DNA of 64,000 nt from Kalaharituber pfeilii (GCA_015179045.1 WHUZ01000095.1:62001-126000); one strand, 5' to 3'; counted from the first letter of the stretch, positions 47,301 to 59,610 are shown. Notes: generated from the letters alone by a model not told the origin. A program made the numbers and translations.

Positions 47301-50300
47301 GATGGATGAGAACTGTAAGAATGTGATGCGATCAAGGTAGAATAGTAATTGCTAGCGCAAAGTGCAATGCTGGAAAGAAAGAGGAAGAGAAAGAGAGAAA
47401 GGACGGAAAGGGAACGTGTACTTTTATGGGGGGGGAAGAGGGCGGCACGATATGGCTGTGGGAAAGAAATTATTTTTCCTTCGGCTCAGGAGAAATCTAG
47501 AAGGCGAGGTGGTCTTTAGTATTGAACCCATTTTGAAAAAAGTAGCTTAACCTTAATGCAGCGCAGGGATTTTCTTAAGGACTCTGCGGTGGCATCCTGG
47601 GTAAGCACGTATCCATCTACGAGCGAATGTGGGGCTTTTACTTTACTCTCACTGAACGAGAGAGTGCTAAGGGGGACAGTCGACACATGTTATGCTACTG
47701 GCGCTCATCTCCTTTTTACCCAGCTATTGGAGTTCCGTTCCTTGGGGATGCCGCTGGCCTATTGGGGGTTGAAGATGCGGCATGCACTACAGTACAGATT
47801 GCATACCGCTCTGCGAAAGCACATTGGCGGCAGCTATGCGTTATGCAGCCATCGGATGAAAGTGCTTATCATATTATGTTGCTGGCCCTGAAGAGCAAAT
47901 CCAGCCATGCGGCCGGCATGCCACAGGCTGCGGCTGCTCACACTGCGCTTGACTGTGCCCAGCTCTCCGTTCTTTGATAGCAGCTTCCAGGCTTCTTCCT
48001 CTCCTGTGATACGAGTACATACTTGCTCTTGCTCTTTTCTTCAGCAATCGTTGTGCGTACGGAGTATCGTAGGTTGGGCAAGCTGACCTGCCAAGACGGC
48101 CAAGACGGCCAAGACGGCGCTATTCTCAGAGCGCAGTAGTCTGCCGGCGCAGGTCCTTTCCCATTCTTTTGAGCAGGATGAGCCAGAATACTAAACTTGC
48201 AATAATTAAAAGCGAACTGAAAAGAACTCTCCCGCACTTTCTACAGGTTTGACCCAGTCAAATCCGGTAGAATTGTCACCTTCGCCGCATCAGCAGGAAG
48301 CAAGGTTCAAGACTGGGAAGCAATGTTCCTCGACTTGACCCATAGCCCTCCTCTCACCACCTCCCCACCCCCACAACAGTGTGAGGATTCGACCCGAAGC
48401 CCTCCGCCTATGGCGCATCCGCAGGGCCGTCCATGCAATAGTCCGAGATAGGCTATACTCCTTCTTCTATGCACTCCGATCCTCAACTCGTTCTAGATAC
48501 CATATCGCCGACCAAGAAAATTAGAATGTCGTTAGAGCAGTTCAAGGCAGGGTACTGCGGTAATGAAGGGTGCTTATAGTAAGGCTCCCACCTCTCCCCT
48601 CTCCCAAACCGCCCAACCAGCTACCATATATGTACTCCCACTATGGACGGTAAGGAGGTTAACAGTGCGATGGGCAGGGCAAGGGAGCAGCTAGGGTGAT
48701 CCCGGTGTAGAAGTAAATTGTCGGTGCGTGAGGAATGGTGGAAGAGCTTCTAATGGTGTTCATGACGGGTGCCGCAGAGAGTGCAATGTTTTGGAGTGAT
48801 TGGGTTGATGATAGAGGTGAGATGCGCTGTTTGGAAGAGCAATGATATACTTGGGGACGGGGATGTATATATGGAGTTTGTCGTGTTACCTCACGACTGA
48901 TACATCCCTGCGTAGTCTCGCGCCCAGCTCCATACGGTCCAGAGGCTGTAGCAGCCAGGCTACTTACAAGTAAGGTACCGCAGACGGGAACTTGCATCTA
49001 CACCGGGAACTGAAAGTTGGAGAAGGAGGAAAGACAATGCACATTGCTAATTCCCTATTTCGGTTCTGTGCAATTGGTGTCTTGGCAACGGCGTGCAACA
49101 TATATGCATAACCTCCCTGATTTCAGAAACACATATCAGGGCAGCGCCCAGGAGCTGTGGCATACGAATGCATAATGCTAACTTGCCTTCTCAGCTCTTG
49201 CTCAGCTGGATCTCTGTTCTTAAATGAACTGCCCACATCACCTCCCCAACAAGGCTACCATATCTCCATCTAGAGCGGCTGGAGCATTGCGTGCAATCGC
49301 GGAAGGAAGTGAGCGACCTGACAGTAATTGATAGCACTTATAGCTTTTTTTTTTTTTTAACAAATTAGAGTTAGGGGGGGAAAAAGGCCAATGACTGCAA
49401 ATGGTCAAAGGAGAGAACGTACAATATAGGAGGCACACCGGTAATTGAGATGCCTCGTAGAATTCAAGCTGTGATAGATTGAAGGCAGCATAAAATACTA
49501 ATCACTGATCCGCAGGTAGGCCTGTTAATTTCTGGTCGCTCATTAATTGTACAGAGCTCTGCCATAGTCGGGTAGGTGCAGATACCATTTATCCACTAAC
49601 AATTCTGCACAGGCAAGTTGTTTCTGGGCATTGGCTACCAACGTTAATGTCTTCCATACTTGAGCCTCCAAAACAAAGCTCTTGCGGTAATTCAAGGCGC
49701 ATCTGCTATTCGTGCGTCAAAATTAAACGTCTAGAGATGCCTCACTCAAAGATTCTACATCTGCCCTGTTCTGGTAGCGGCCATCACGCTACCTACTGAT
49801 TTTAGACTAGTTCCTCCAAGTCACATCTCTTGTTGAGAGCAGAGCTTTTTAAACGTGAAAGCACTTTCCAATTTGTCGAGTAGAAATAACCCAATGTGAG
49901 ATCTTGAAACTGATCATTGACACAATTGAAGAAAGATTTCCGAACGTGGCTGGTGATTGGTGTGATCAAACCCAGAATGATCAAGCCCAGGCTGATCAAG
50001 CTGCAGGTTTAACCCCCACATCACTCTGAAATACGAGCAAGATAAGGTCTGTTCCAGCAAAAAACAAAGATCGCATCGCCCTCCAGGTGCCTCCTTTGGG
50101 CTATAATGATCGCCATGTGCGTGCATTGCGACACATGGTCCCATAGAGCAACCACTGGCATCAACCTATAGCCTTCCATAAACCAATTGTAGTTGTAGAT
50201 GTTGTACGTATTTTCCTCGTTATATTCATCTTCAATCCTACCAGCACTCTAGTCTCGTAAATCAGACCTCCTATCTGCACTCAATGTTTCTGGAAACAGT

Positions 50301-50314
50301 CAAATTTGAGCAAG
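47301..50314. other. 3-kb gene-poor region
   Basis: No gene is supported. There is a short tandem GACGGCCAA repeat at about 48090-48118 (three units) and a T12 tract near 49346. Open frames of 60-116 codons lack domains and overlap on both strands. The left part is the bfr1 promoter. Confidence 0.45.
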
Positions 50315-52355
50315 ATGATACCATACCGCCCTCCATCAGATGAACGCCCCACAAGTTCAAGGTCAATAATGGGATTTTTCCCTCCTCCATCAATGCCAAC
50401 TGTCAGGAAAGCAAGCGTATCACCTGCCGGGGCCGTCAATGACCCTATTCAAATAATCATGGGCGGGGCTGTTGGAATGTAAATCTCCTCTTTTTTCCGG
50501 TACACATCTGTGGCCAGAAGCTAAGAAGGAAAGGCTGCGTTCTAATAGAGAATCTTCCAGCAGCCAAACGCTCCTGGAGCCCACAGCAATAATTCCCCAT
50601 CTGAATAAGAAATTCGACCAATGGGTGTCAGATTCGATAGGAAATACTGTCGGAAGTAGTTACGGAACGTTGGCTGGAAGCTCGATCTCCGTGAGCAGCA
50701 GTGGAGTAACGATGAACCTCCTAGAGAATGGACATACAGTCGTTGGTGATGTCCAAAGTTGGCCGGATCAAGTGTTCGCACTGGCACGGAATTCCGTAGG
50801 TCCTAGAAACATAATCGAGCTCTTTATGCATTATTTTTAATGAAGATATGTAAAGGGTGCTTTGATCGTGCAATTTTTGCTGCAATATTTGTTGAATCTT
50901 ATTCCAATCGTAGGTATAGTTACCCTGTTTACCAAGAATCTTCGAACTAATAAATTTGGAATGTTTAGTTTTCGGCAGGTTCTTTAGGTAAAGATGAGCT
51001 TGCAGCAGTCTCTTTGGCCACAATGACTGCTAATCTAACAGTACGAACTCTGACTTTTGGCGTAGTCATACTTTTATTAATGAATTCCAGGGCTATGCCT
51101 TCTACCAAGGTCTGTCAACAGCCCTCGAGGCGTTGTGTGTCGAATCATATAGCACCAGGGCCTATAGCCAAATGGGCCTTCACTTTCAACGTTGTGCTAT
51201 TCTTCTCATGCTTGTTTCAGTGCCAATTGGCGCCATTTGGGCTTTTTCACCATACCTACTGCGGTTCATTGTTCCAAATCAGAAGCTGGCGGACCTTGCA
51301 GGGGGCTATCTTCAAATTCTCTTCCTTGGGGCACCAGGATATGCACTGTTTGAAGCTGGGAAAAAATATTTAGAAGCCCAGGGTAAACATAATTCCTCGA
51401 CAGTGGTTCTTGGATTCCTTGCTCCATTCAGTGCAATGATCAATTTTGCGCTTGTTTGCGATGGATATTTAGGTTTAGGATTTGGATTTTATGGGGCTCC
51501 AACCGCTGTTGTTATAACAAACTGGCTTATGCCAATATGCCTTACCTATTACGCAATCTTCAACAGCGATAGCAACTGCTGGCATCCTCTCACTTTTCAC
51601 GCCTTTACCAACTGGGCTCTCTATTGAAAATAGCACTTCCGGAGGCGGCATCAATTCAGTCACAAGTCCTATCCTTACAATTGCTCACTATATTTTCCAG
51701 TTATTTCGGTAACTCCGTCCTGGCAGCACAGTCCATTCTCGCTACATTACTGGGCTTTATATATCAGTTCTCTTATGGGATGTCATTGTCCTCGTGCACG
51801 GCAGTTGCACAGTACATTGATGCGGGAAACATTGCCTCAGCACGGCGCTCGGCTTATCTTGCTATTGGAATGTCACTGCTGATAGGGTTTCTTGCTTCTT
51901 CCGCGCTTCTCACGGTGAGAGACTATGTAGCCATAGTATTCTCCAGAGACAGCGAAGTTCTCGCTCTTGTGACGTTGACTTTGCCCATCTGTGCCCTATA
52001 CCAGGTGATGGATGTTCTCTCCAGTGTAACGGGGGCAATCCTGAAAGGACAGGGCAGACAGTATGTTGCCGCGAGGATTCAGGTTCCAGTGCAGTACGGT
52101 CTAGCAATGCCGATTAGCATATACACGAGTTTCAAGCTGGAGTGGGGAATTCGTGGGCTTTGGGTGGGATCTGCGGCTGCCGCGACAGCAATTGGGCTGG
52201 TACAGGCCTGTGCGGTACTGGTTTCCGACTGGGAAACAGTGATAGGAGGGGCCGCGGGTACAGGTCAGAGGGTTAGCATTGACGATGAGGAGGCTTTTAC
52301 ACCTGCAGGAGATGCAGCAGAAGATTCTGAGAGGGCAACGCTTCTGCGATGCTAG
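50315..52355 (+). CDS. MATE-family multidrug/toxin efflux transporter, one apparent frameshift
   Basis: Proton- or cation-coupled multi-pass exporter. Recognisable exons: about 50520-50789 (cytosolic N-terminus ending SWPDQVFALARNS), 50856-50909 (GALIVQFLLQYLLNLIPI), 50969-51040 (FSAGSLGKDELAAVSLATMT) and 51091-52355 (GYAFYQGLSTALEALCVESY onward). Junctions are phase 0 with good GTAGGT/TTTAG-type signals. The text matches MATE order, including ESYSTRAYSQMGLHFQRCAI and LEAQGKHNSSTVVLGFLAPF. At about 51622-51626 the frame ends after FTNWALY and resumes one base off as LKIALPEAASIQSQ, suggesting one missing T. The second half is intact with helices to the acidic C-terminus. The start is uncertain: a frame from ATG 50315 (MIPYRPPSDERPTSSRSIMG) ends near 50480 and probably joins through an intron, but no phase-consistent splice was found. 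Confidence 0.82.
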
Positions 52356-52846
52356 TGAAAGATGATGTTCGGTGCTCGTTTGTACATAGTAGGTGATAGG
52401 GATTGTGTAGTCTAGATGGGGGTTTGCGAACATGAGAGCTGCTCCCTTGAAGTAACAGCACCCATTTCCCCTACTTCCCGTTTCAGACTCTGCGGCTTGG
52501 CGTCACCCTAGTGTAGTGTGTAGGGGTGGGTCCATCCCAAGCATCCTAGAGCTACTACTGTAGTACCATCAGTTGACAGACAGCTCTGTACTGCAAGCCT
52601 ACCATCAACCATCGCATCGAGCAACCCTCGCCTGCAACGTGCCGCGCACCAATAATAATACCCGGCACCCCAACAAAGTACACTTGTCGTCCGGCTGGCA
52701 GTATGCCAAAGCTCCCACTAACTTCACAGGACGCGTTCCGCCGGCAGAATCTGCTTATCGAATTGTCGGTTCCCCTGAATATCCCACATTTCCTTCACAT
52801 CAGCCAGCACGAAGAAGACTGAAAACTGACGTCACGGCTACTACAG
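52356..52846. other. short intergenic region / unresolved 5' exon
   Basis: Between the MATE stop and the first secure exon of the E2-like gene. A frame at 52573-52857 (TTG start) may contain the first exon of that gene but shows no conserved sequence. No other feature is seen. Confidence 0.35.
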
Positions 52847-53819
52847 CGCCAGTCTGAAGTATGCCTGCCCACAGGGAATTTATATGTCTCTTTCTCCACA
52901 TGATCCTATACTTTGGTGGGGAGTAATGTTCGTTCGCAAAGGTCGCCTCTTGCACTCCAACATGCTGTTGCTGTTGGCTAAACCAGTTTAGGACCTTATG
53001 CCTCTGCCATACTCAAGTTTACAGTGCTATTTCCAACAAGCTATCCGACACACCCGCCCATAATAACATTTTTGTCGGACGTCTACCATCCCCTCGTCGT
53101 TCCTTCTACTCTTCCTCCTGGCAATACAAACCACACTTTCCCGAATGCCCCAAGCTCTGGAAAATCTCAGAAGCTAATCCCAGCAGCCCAACTTAACTAT
53201 AACCAGAATATATCAAACCTACCGGCTGGGTCTTTCACTCTAAAGCATGGTTTCCCTACGTGGTATTCATCATCACCGCGAACTACATCATCGTCAGGCA
53301 GCAAGAAGCTTCCCCCAAACCCACCACTGACTCCAATAGTACCTTCTGCTGCTGGATCTACAGTCTCGCCACCACAGGAAAAAGAGAAGAGCATTCTCCA
53401 GGTGTTACATTATCTGAAGTCCGTTTTCAGTTATGAATCAGTCCTGGATGACATCCCAACGCACTTGGCAGCAAACTTAGGAGCATGGCGAGCTTGGAGG
53501 AGTTTTAGAGACGCTGGCAAGGAGGGTGGAAAGGAGGAAGGCAAACTGGTATGGCAGGAGAAAGTCAGTGCATGTGTCCTTGCTAGCCAAAATGATGCTG
53601 TATTATATGGGGGGTTGGGTGTTGGCAGAGGTGGCGGGGGCACAGGGAATGAAGAGATGGTGAGAATATCGTTTCCTTCGGAACTTTTATGAACCTGGAG
53701 CTGACAAAGTTTATAATCGAAAATAGATGCGGTTTTTAGAAATTAACGACGAGGAATATCAGACCATCAAGGAGATGATTGCAAATAGGGGAAATGAAGC
53801 ATCGTTATATACCACTTAG
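52847..53819 (+). CDS. AKTIP/FTS-like inactive ubiquitin-conjugating (UEV) protein, 5' end unresolved
   Basis: Exons 52847-52941, 52992-53659 and 53727-53819 join with continuous frame (introns 50 and 67 bp). The text starts ASLKYACPQGIYMSLSPHDP, then LWWGVMFVRKGPYASAILKF and TVLFPTSYPTHPPIITFLSD followed by VYHPLVVP. This is the UBC fold up to the active-site strand, but the catalytic Cys loop is replaced by HPLV as in AKTIP (FTS), which joins Hook proteins and FHIP in a vesicle-dynein adaptor complex. A Ser/Pro-rich insert and helical C-terminus follow (SILQVLHYLKSVFSYESVLD); the last exon reads RFLEINDEEYQTIKEMIANR and stops at 53817-53819. The first exon with the start codon is not identified; the acceptor at 52845-52846 is my best guess. 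Confidence 0.75.
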
Positions 53820-53994
53820 ACTGCTTCTCGTTCGTTTTTTGTTTCATTCTGACATGAAGTAAAATGGGAACAGAATATGAGATTTTGCGTTCTGGTTTAT
53901 TGTGAACTCGGGATCATTTCGATCAGAGGGTATGGTAGCCAAATGGGACACTTACTTTCAATAATGCAAGCATGTTAGATTGAGCATCTAACAA

Positions 53995-54098
53995 GGTCTT
54001 ATGGCGCAATTGGTTAGCGCGTCCGGCTGTTATACACACTTCAAAATTCTGTATACCAGAGAACCGGGAGGTCGGAAGTTCGAGCCTTCCTAGGACCG
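53995..54098 (+). tRNA. tRNA-Asn (anticodon GTT) with 30-nt intron
   Basis: Folds as a complete cloverleaf. The acceptor stem GGTCTTA pairs with TAGGACC (one G-T pair). The D arm is GCGC/GCGC with loop AATTGGTTA, and the anticodon stem is TCCGG/CCGGG. The T arm is GGAAG/CTTCC with loop TTCGAGC, and the discriminator is G54098. Anticodon GTT is at 54029-54031, preceded by T33. An intron of about 30 nt (54033-54062) interrupts the canonical position after base 37. Internal A and B boxes are intact and a T6 terminator follows at about 54103-54108. Confidence 0.93.
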
Positions 54099-54598
54099 CT
54101 TCTTTTTTCCTACATCTCAGTTAATCGCTTTCTTGCATTTCTCCACACCGATAAAATCGGATACCCTTGCTTGAGTGCGCTGGATCTGGTGATTTGAGAG
54201 ATTGAGCATAGTCTCGTGCGCATGGTGCTTGGTGGATCCATCATAGTCTGGGTTGGCCAATGCAATAGTGAACGGTGGATGCTGTAACTCCACGTTGCGC
54301 TGAGTCTTCACTTGCACTTGATTCTTTTTGCATTGTCCATACCATATATACAAGCCTAGTCAATAGGCATCCCTTCATCTTGCCCAATGATGGCTCCCGC
54401 CGTATTTCCACGCTTTATACTGTACTCACATGCTTGGATATTCTGTTTTCATGCCTGATAATCAATTCTGGAGCACCCATATCCATATTGCTATATTCAT
54501 CGCTATATGTATACCCTTCCCAGCCCTCCCCCCCCGCCCCCCAACTCTCCCCCATCCTCACTTCACCTTTCTGGAACTCCATACCTTCATTCACACAA
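54099..54598. other. intergenic; one unassigned 78-codon minus frame
   Basis: A minus frame at 54117-54353 (ATG start) reads NVELQHPPFTIALANPDYDG and ends in basic sequence; it has no family resemblance I can name and could be a stray exon. Otherwise there is only the 3' flank of the aldolase remnant, C-rich around 54520-54550. Confidence 0.35.
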
Positions 54599-55581
54599 TC
54601 ACTCGTCATCGAACTCCGCTCCCTCCTTGATTACCTTCTCGAACAGCGCCCGTCCGCTGAACCAGCCTCTGGTGGGTGCCCCGACGATCTTGTACGTGAA
54701 GGCCGCCTCCTCCGGGCCAATTTTCTGTGTCTTGTATCCCCCTCCGGCGGCGGCGTCTGCGAGGAGTTGTGTCTAACAGCAATTTTCCATGGTTATGAAC
54801 CAGAAGATGGCTTCTTCGATGTCCTGGCCGGTAGTGAGGAGGCCGTGGTTTTCGAGAATTGCGACCTGTAGTTGAATGAAACGGGTACTTCACTACGTAA
54901 AATTCGTGAGTAAGGCATCCGCAATCATCCTGCCCTTACTCTCTCCTAGCACGATTCCACCGAACCGCTCATACGCCACATGGTCATCCCAGAATGCACA
55001 AAAATCCTGCGTTAACATGTCCAAAGGCCTCCCCATCGCCGACCACGTCCGGCCATACAACTACACTATGCGCAGCGCAATTGATCTCTGGCTTCTCCTT
55101 GTGAGCCGCCGCATGGATCATAAACGCGGCCGTGTTCAGCATGCGGTTTGCCCCGCCATCAATCACGTTTCCTGTAGAGTCTACGAGGATCAAGTCGCTC
55201 GCCTTGATGAGTGAGAAGTGGAGTCCGAACAGGTTCACCCAAAAGCAGTCGCCCTTTAGGGAGTCACGCACGGTGATGTAGCCCGTGTTGCCTTCGTTGA
55301 AGTCGTGGCGGGCAAAGCTCCGGAAGGCGCATGCAAGCGTGGATTTCAGGTGCTTGCGTTCCTCATAAGGGTCGGTAAAGGTCGGGGGGCAGCGAAAGAT
55401 CGTGGGTTTGGCATCGGGCTGAAGCCGGGAATTGGATGCTGATGGCAGAGGAGTTTGGAAAGGGGCTAGCGGTCACGGTACTGGTACTGGTGATCAACGG
55501 GGAGGAGGAGGAGGGGAGGGAATTCTTGTCGAAGGTTTCGACGAGAGAGGCCGTGGGCGGCGGGGGAGAGGGAGAGGACAT
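54599..55581 (-). pseudogene. class II aldolase/adducin-family gene, broken
   Basis: The family comprises Zn-dependent aldolases and epimerases and related adducin-type proteins. The start is ATG 55579-55581 with a Ser/Pro-rich N-terminus, then ERKHLKSTLACAFRSFARHD and FNEGNTGYITVRDS. The metal-site region INCAAHS follows, then (after a frame change at about 55070) YGRTWSAMGRPLDMLTQDFC and FGGIVLGESKGRMIADALL, an intron near 54870-54895, then VAILENHGLLTTGQDIEEAI and FWFITMENCC. Lesions seen: a frameshift in the C6 run near 55388, a second between AAHS and YGRT, and an in-frame TAG at the position where the family normally has Gln after CC. The phase at the putative intron is also inconsistent. 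Stop at 54599-54601. Probably non-functional. Confidence 0.8.
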
Positions 55582-56452
55582 TGTAGGAAATTGGAGAGGA
55601 GCTTGGTCGGGTGAGTTGAAGAACTTGGTGTATCAAGACGTGATAAATTCCCTTTTGTGGGGGTGTATATACAACCCTGAAACATAAAAAATGTATCTCG
55701 CAGAATTGAATCACTACATTTATTGTTATATGTATGCTGACCCCACTTGCCTCCATCCCATCTTCAAATCCAATGACATTCTCTAGCTGAGCTAGCTCCC
55801 AATAATTAACCATCTCCCTTCATCGATGCCCGGCTGCGGCATACATGCCTTGCCTAGGGATACATCTTACCCCACAATTCAGCTGGGTATATTCCTCGGT
55901 AAACCCCCACAAACTTTACTGCCCAGCACCGTCATACGTAAATTCGCCATCATAGATCCGGAAAGGAAGAAAGTCAGTCGTCGGGCCAATATCTACCCGC
56001 ATCAAGTGATTGATGTTTGCTTCGACAGTCTGTATGTCTCCGTTTTCCTGAATAACTGCAAATATATTCCCCCGAACAGAACAAAGACAGGATTGGTTAC
56101 GTAGCACTAGGGAGGGTTGGGGGGGGATGTAGTATTGTGTAACTATAGTTACATTCATATAGTTGAAACGATGCAACCATGGAAAATTGTTGGTAACTAA
56201 AAGCAGAGTGAAATACCAAGCCAAGAACAGGCAACAAATTGATTTCACACTTTGACAAATGACAAACTTTGACACCAGTTTCACAAGCATTACTCTCCAT
56301 TATACCAATGATATAAAGTCCAAAAGTAGTCTCATTAATACAAACATCCCATGATATATTCACTTCCTCGGCATATTGCGCAATCCAAAGTGCTTTCATC
56401 TCGACCACAGATTCCCTGAGCTGGCGCAATCCCAATCAGGCCATGCTGAAAT
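55582..56452. other. intergenic region
   Basis: Between the aldolase remnant start and the P450 stop, both transcribed leftwards. Overlapping small frames on both strands have no domain. Nothing is recognised. Confidence 0.45.
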
Positions 56453-58044
56453 TCAGGCAGGGGTCAATTTGACATGCACCCCATTTCCACTAGCCAATGT
56501 CAATGTCAAGCCCTCGACAAACGTATCGGTAGTCTTATCCTCTCCCATCCCAGGCACCTCTTGTCCCGTTGCCGGATCATATCCCTTGATGTCCTTGAAC
56601 TGCTGCAATATCCGGATCAGTACGAAGCTTGCCTCAATGAGAGCATATTGTTGGCCAAGACATATCCTTGGACCTCCATTGAATGGAAGATATCCCCATC
56701 CAGGCTTCAAAGTGTCCCATCTCTCAGGTTTGAATTCATCTGCGTCTGGTCCGTAGATGTCCTTCCGTCGGTGGAGAGTATAGACGGTGTATGCTACTCT
56801 TTGGCCTTTCTCGACTACAATTGGGCTTTTTTCGTCAGGACCACCGCCAACGGGTAATGTAGTCCGCACTCTGGCAGCTCGGCCATTTGATGGAACTGCT
56901 GGCAGGAGTCGGAGAGCTAAAAAGTTGCTATTTAGTATTAGACGCTCCCAGTGTTCAGCGAGAACTTACACTCGTTCAAGACATTCTTGAGGTACTGCAT
57001 GTCCTTCATCAGTTCCCAATCAGGCTTCCCGTTGGCCCCCACGCGCTGGACAACTTCTTCCCTCAATTTATGCCACACCTGACGATTCCTCGCCAAAAAC
57101 CACAGCGTCATGCTCAGCAGCCCAGCAGTAGTATCCCGACCTGCTAGTAAGATATTCAAAATCTGGTCTGTGAGTTCTACTTTATCTTTTGTTTCCTTAG
57201 CTAAAGCTTCGAGGAACACATATTTAGATTTTTCGGTGCTCTTTTCCTCCAGATCCATGCTCAGTGCTTTGTCCACAAATCGGCTTACATATTGGCGTGT
57301 GGTTTGGCATGCTTCATGAAACTTCTTGCCTCCAATAAACTTGTTTATGGGTCCTGTCTTCATCTTGATGGAAACCCAGTACTGGGCGGTTTCAAAGGCT
57401 TTTGCAAACGTACCCGCTGCATTTTCATCATTCCCTTCTAGAAGGCTCTCGGTGCTCTCTCCAAACAGGAATTCGGTGGCAGAATCGAGGGTTAACTTGA
57501 ATAAAAGTGGCTGAATGTCAAATACCTTGTCGCTCGGAAGCAAAGACAGAAATCTTTTGGTATGAAAGTCGAGACTATCCAGATCATTGGTGATTTGATT
57601 CTTGTGGAACTGAGGCCTAAGCAATGCTCTTGAATGCTCCCACCCTGCTCCCTGAGACTGCACAAATATCCCCTTCATACCCAACAAGGGCGTGAATTTG
57701 CCTGTCCTGGTCCCCAGATCAAATTCATCAAACTGCTTGGCCAGGATAGCTTTGATATTCTCAGGCTCGCAGGTGATAATGTCTCTAGCTCCGAGGAGGT
57801 TGCTCTCGTACGTATTTCCGATTCTCTCATAACGCTCATGTTGCCCCTTGAGAAACCTACTCTGGCGAAGGTTCCCCACAAGCTCAATTAAGAATGAAAG
57901 TCCGAATGGCAGGCGGCCGGGGAATTTCTTCACCGGGAGAGCGCCGTGCTCCGCAGCAAATTTATTGAGCCCATATTGGTAATGTAGGCGTCGGACGAAC
58001 GAGATGATGAGATAAGCAAGAGCTAGTGTGAGGATAGGATACAT
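56453..58044 (-). CDS. cytochrome P450, CYP52-like (n-alkane/fatty-acid hydroxylase type)
   Basis: Two exons, 58044-56970 and 56916-56453 (53-bp intron, GTAAGT...TTTTAG), encode 512 residues, the normal P450 length. The N-terminal anchor [20 protein letters not shown] places it in the ER membrane. Motifs: I-helix AGRDTT (301-306), ExxR at ESLR (358-361, Ser codon split by the intron), PERW (FKPERWDTL), and haem loop [10 protein letters not shown] (437-446) with Cys444 as thiolate ligand. The start [20 protein letters not shown] and the sequence around the oxygen-binding site resemble fungal CYP52 enzymes, which hydroxylate the terminal carbon of alkanes and fatty acids. All frames are intact; ATG at 58042-58044. 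No reductase or pathway genes are adjacent. Confidence 0.92.
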
Positions 58045-59608
58045 TGCTTAATCGTGATGTAGGGCGCACGCCCGCTCGCTTGGAAGCGACGAATTGTGAA
58101 ATAGAAGGTGAAGATGGGGGACAGCCAACAAAATCGATTGAGATGGAGCTCACAGCTATGAGAAATGAAGTGAAGCGTGTTCACAGGCCAGGAAAACCTT
58201 GTTTTCGACTGCGTGGGCGCATTCCTATAAGGACAAGATGAAGCGAATGAAGTCAAGTCACGTAAGCTGAGGTGGGGAAGCTGTGACTATTAATACTTAA
58301 CAAGCAGAGTGTGGGAGGTGTCAGTTGACTCGGGCGGATACCGGTGGGGGAGTCACCACGATTGGCCCAGCCGGCCTTGCTCTCCAGTGGGATCAGTGCA
58401 CAAACTCGTCTTGTCCAGCGATTTGAAGGAATATCAGGAAAGTAGCCCTCCCCGCATATTCGATATCCAGCATCTTGCGGTGCCACCGCCCGCTAACTTC
58501 TCCGGGCTGGCCAATGTACGCGAGCACTTTCTCGTAACCACCAACACCACTTTGCTAGCTCACAGGTTCAAGTTGTACCGCCAGATACATACCACAGCTG
58601 TAGGGGCAGATATCAGTGTTGATATTGGTCCAACAAAGAAAGAGCAAGCCGCAATACTGGGCCCAAGGCTAGCAATGCCTAATCACACCACTTTGCGGCG
58701 GAAAGATCGTAGCCAGGCCAGGGGCAACAGGATACTTAATGAAACAGGCGTGCGTGGCAACGTTACGCAGCTGCAGAGCCATTCCTGTCTTCCTACGAGC
58801 ACGTAGATTACAGTTCAGCTCGATGCATTTCGTGATCACGGGCTCAATTCCCACAACATCCGAGGTTAATAGAAGCCGAGGGGAAAGTGAAGGGCTTCGT
58901 AAATATGTAATGCAGAGCGTGCGTATGACGCACAATCGAACTTCGAACGTACTTCTAATATAACATACATCAAAAAACATTAAATACCAAATTGATACAT
59001 ATCGAATTTCATGGACTTATTTCCATGAGGCAGTGCTACAAGCCGGGTGGCGGCCACTGGCTTGCAACTTCTTGAGCATTATTCGGTCTCGAGGCGTTTT
59101 ATCCATCTCCGCCATCTCTACAATCGTGTAGAAGTGCTCCATTCTGCCTTACATGCATCATTTAACCCCCCCTTCCACTCCCGGGCCCGGGCCCACGTTC
59201 GGGCTCGCCGCAGAATCGGCAATCCCGGAGTACCAAGAGGGGGGCTCTGGTTCAAGCAGAGCGTAGATATCGAACTACTAACACCTATACACGTAGCTAG
59301 CGGATGAATTTAAGTATTTTATAGTTACAAAAACTTGCGATTACAATGACCCTTCACATGTGATGATGGTAAGCGATGTTACAGTAAACTTCAGAGCCTC
59401 AATCAGCCGAGCACCCTTGCAAATGCTGATGCGGCAGAGCGTAATGGGTACAGGATAACAGGTGTCTCAAGTGGATGAGGACACGACGCAAGTACAAGCG
59501 GCCTGTGGGATTGTATCGCCCGGCCCGTCCGCATAGGCTTTCGACCGCATGGCCTACGCACGCGTACATGATGGAAACTTCTGCACAGTTAGTAAGTGGC
59601 ATGAGATG
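58045..59608. other. intergenic region upstream of the P450
   Basis: The 165-codon frame at 58309-58806 shows no domain and is not supported. The first few hundred bases must contain the P450 promoter. A GC-rich palindrome-like CCGGGCCCGGGCCC string occurs at about 59180-59195. Confidence 0.4.
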
Positions 59609-59610
59609 TA

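Noticed and set aside
58309..58806. 165-codon plus frame divergent from the P450
   Set aside because: No recognisable domain; it overlaps unrelated frames on the other strand.
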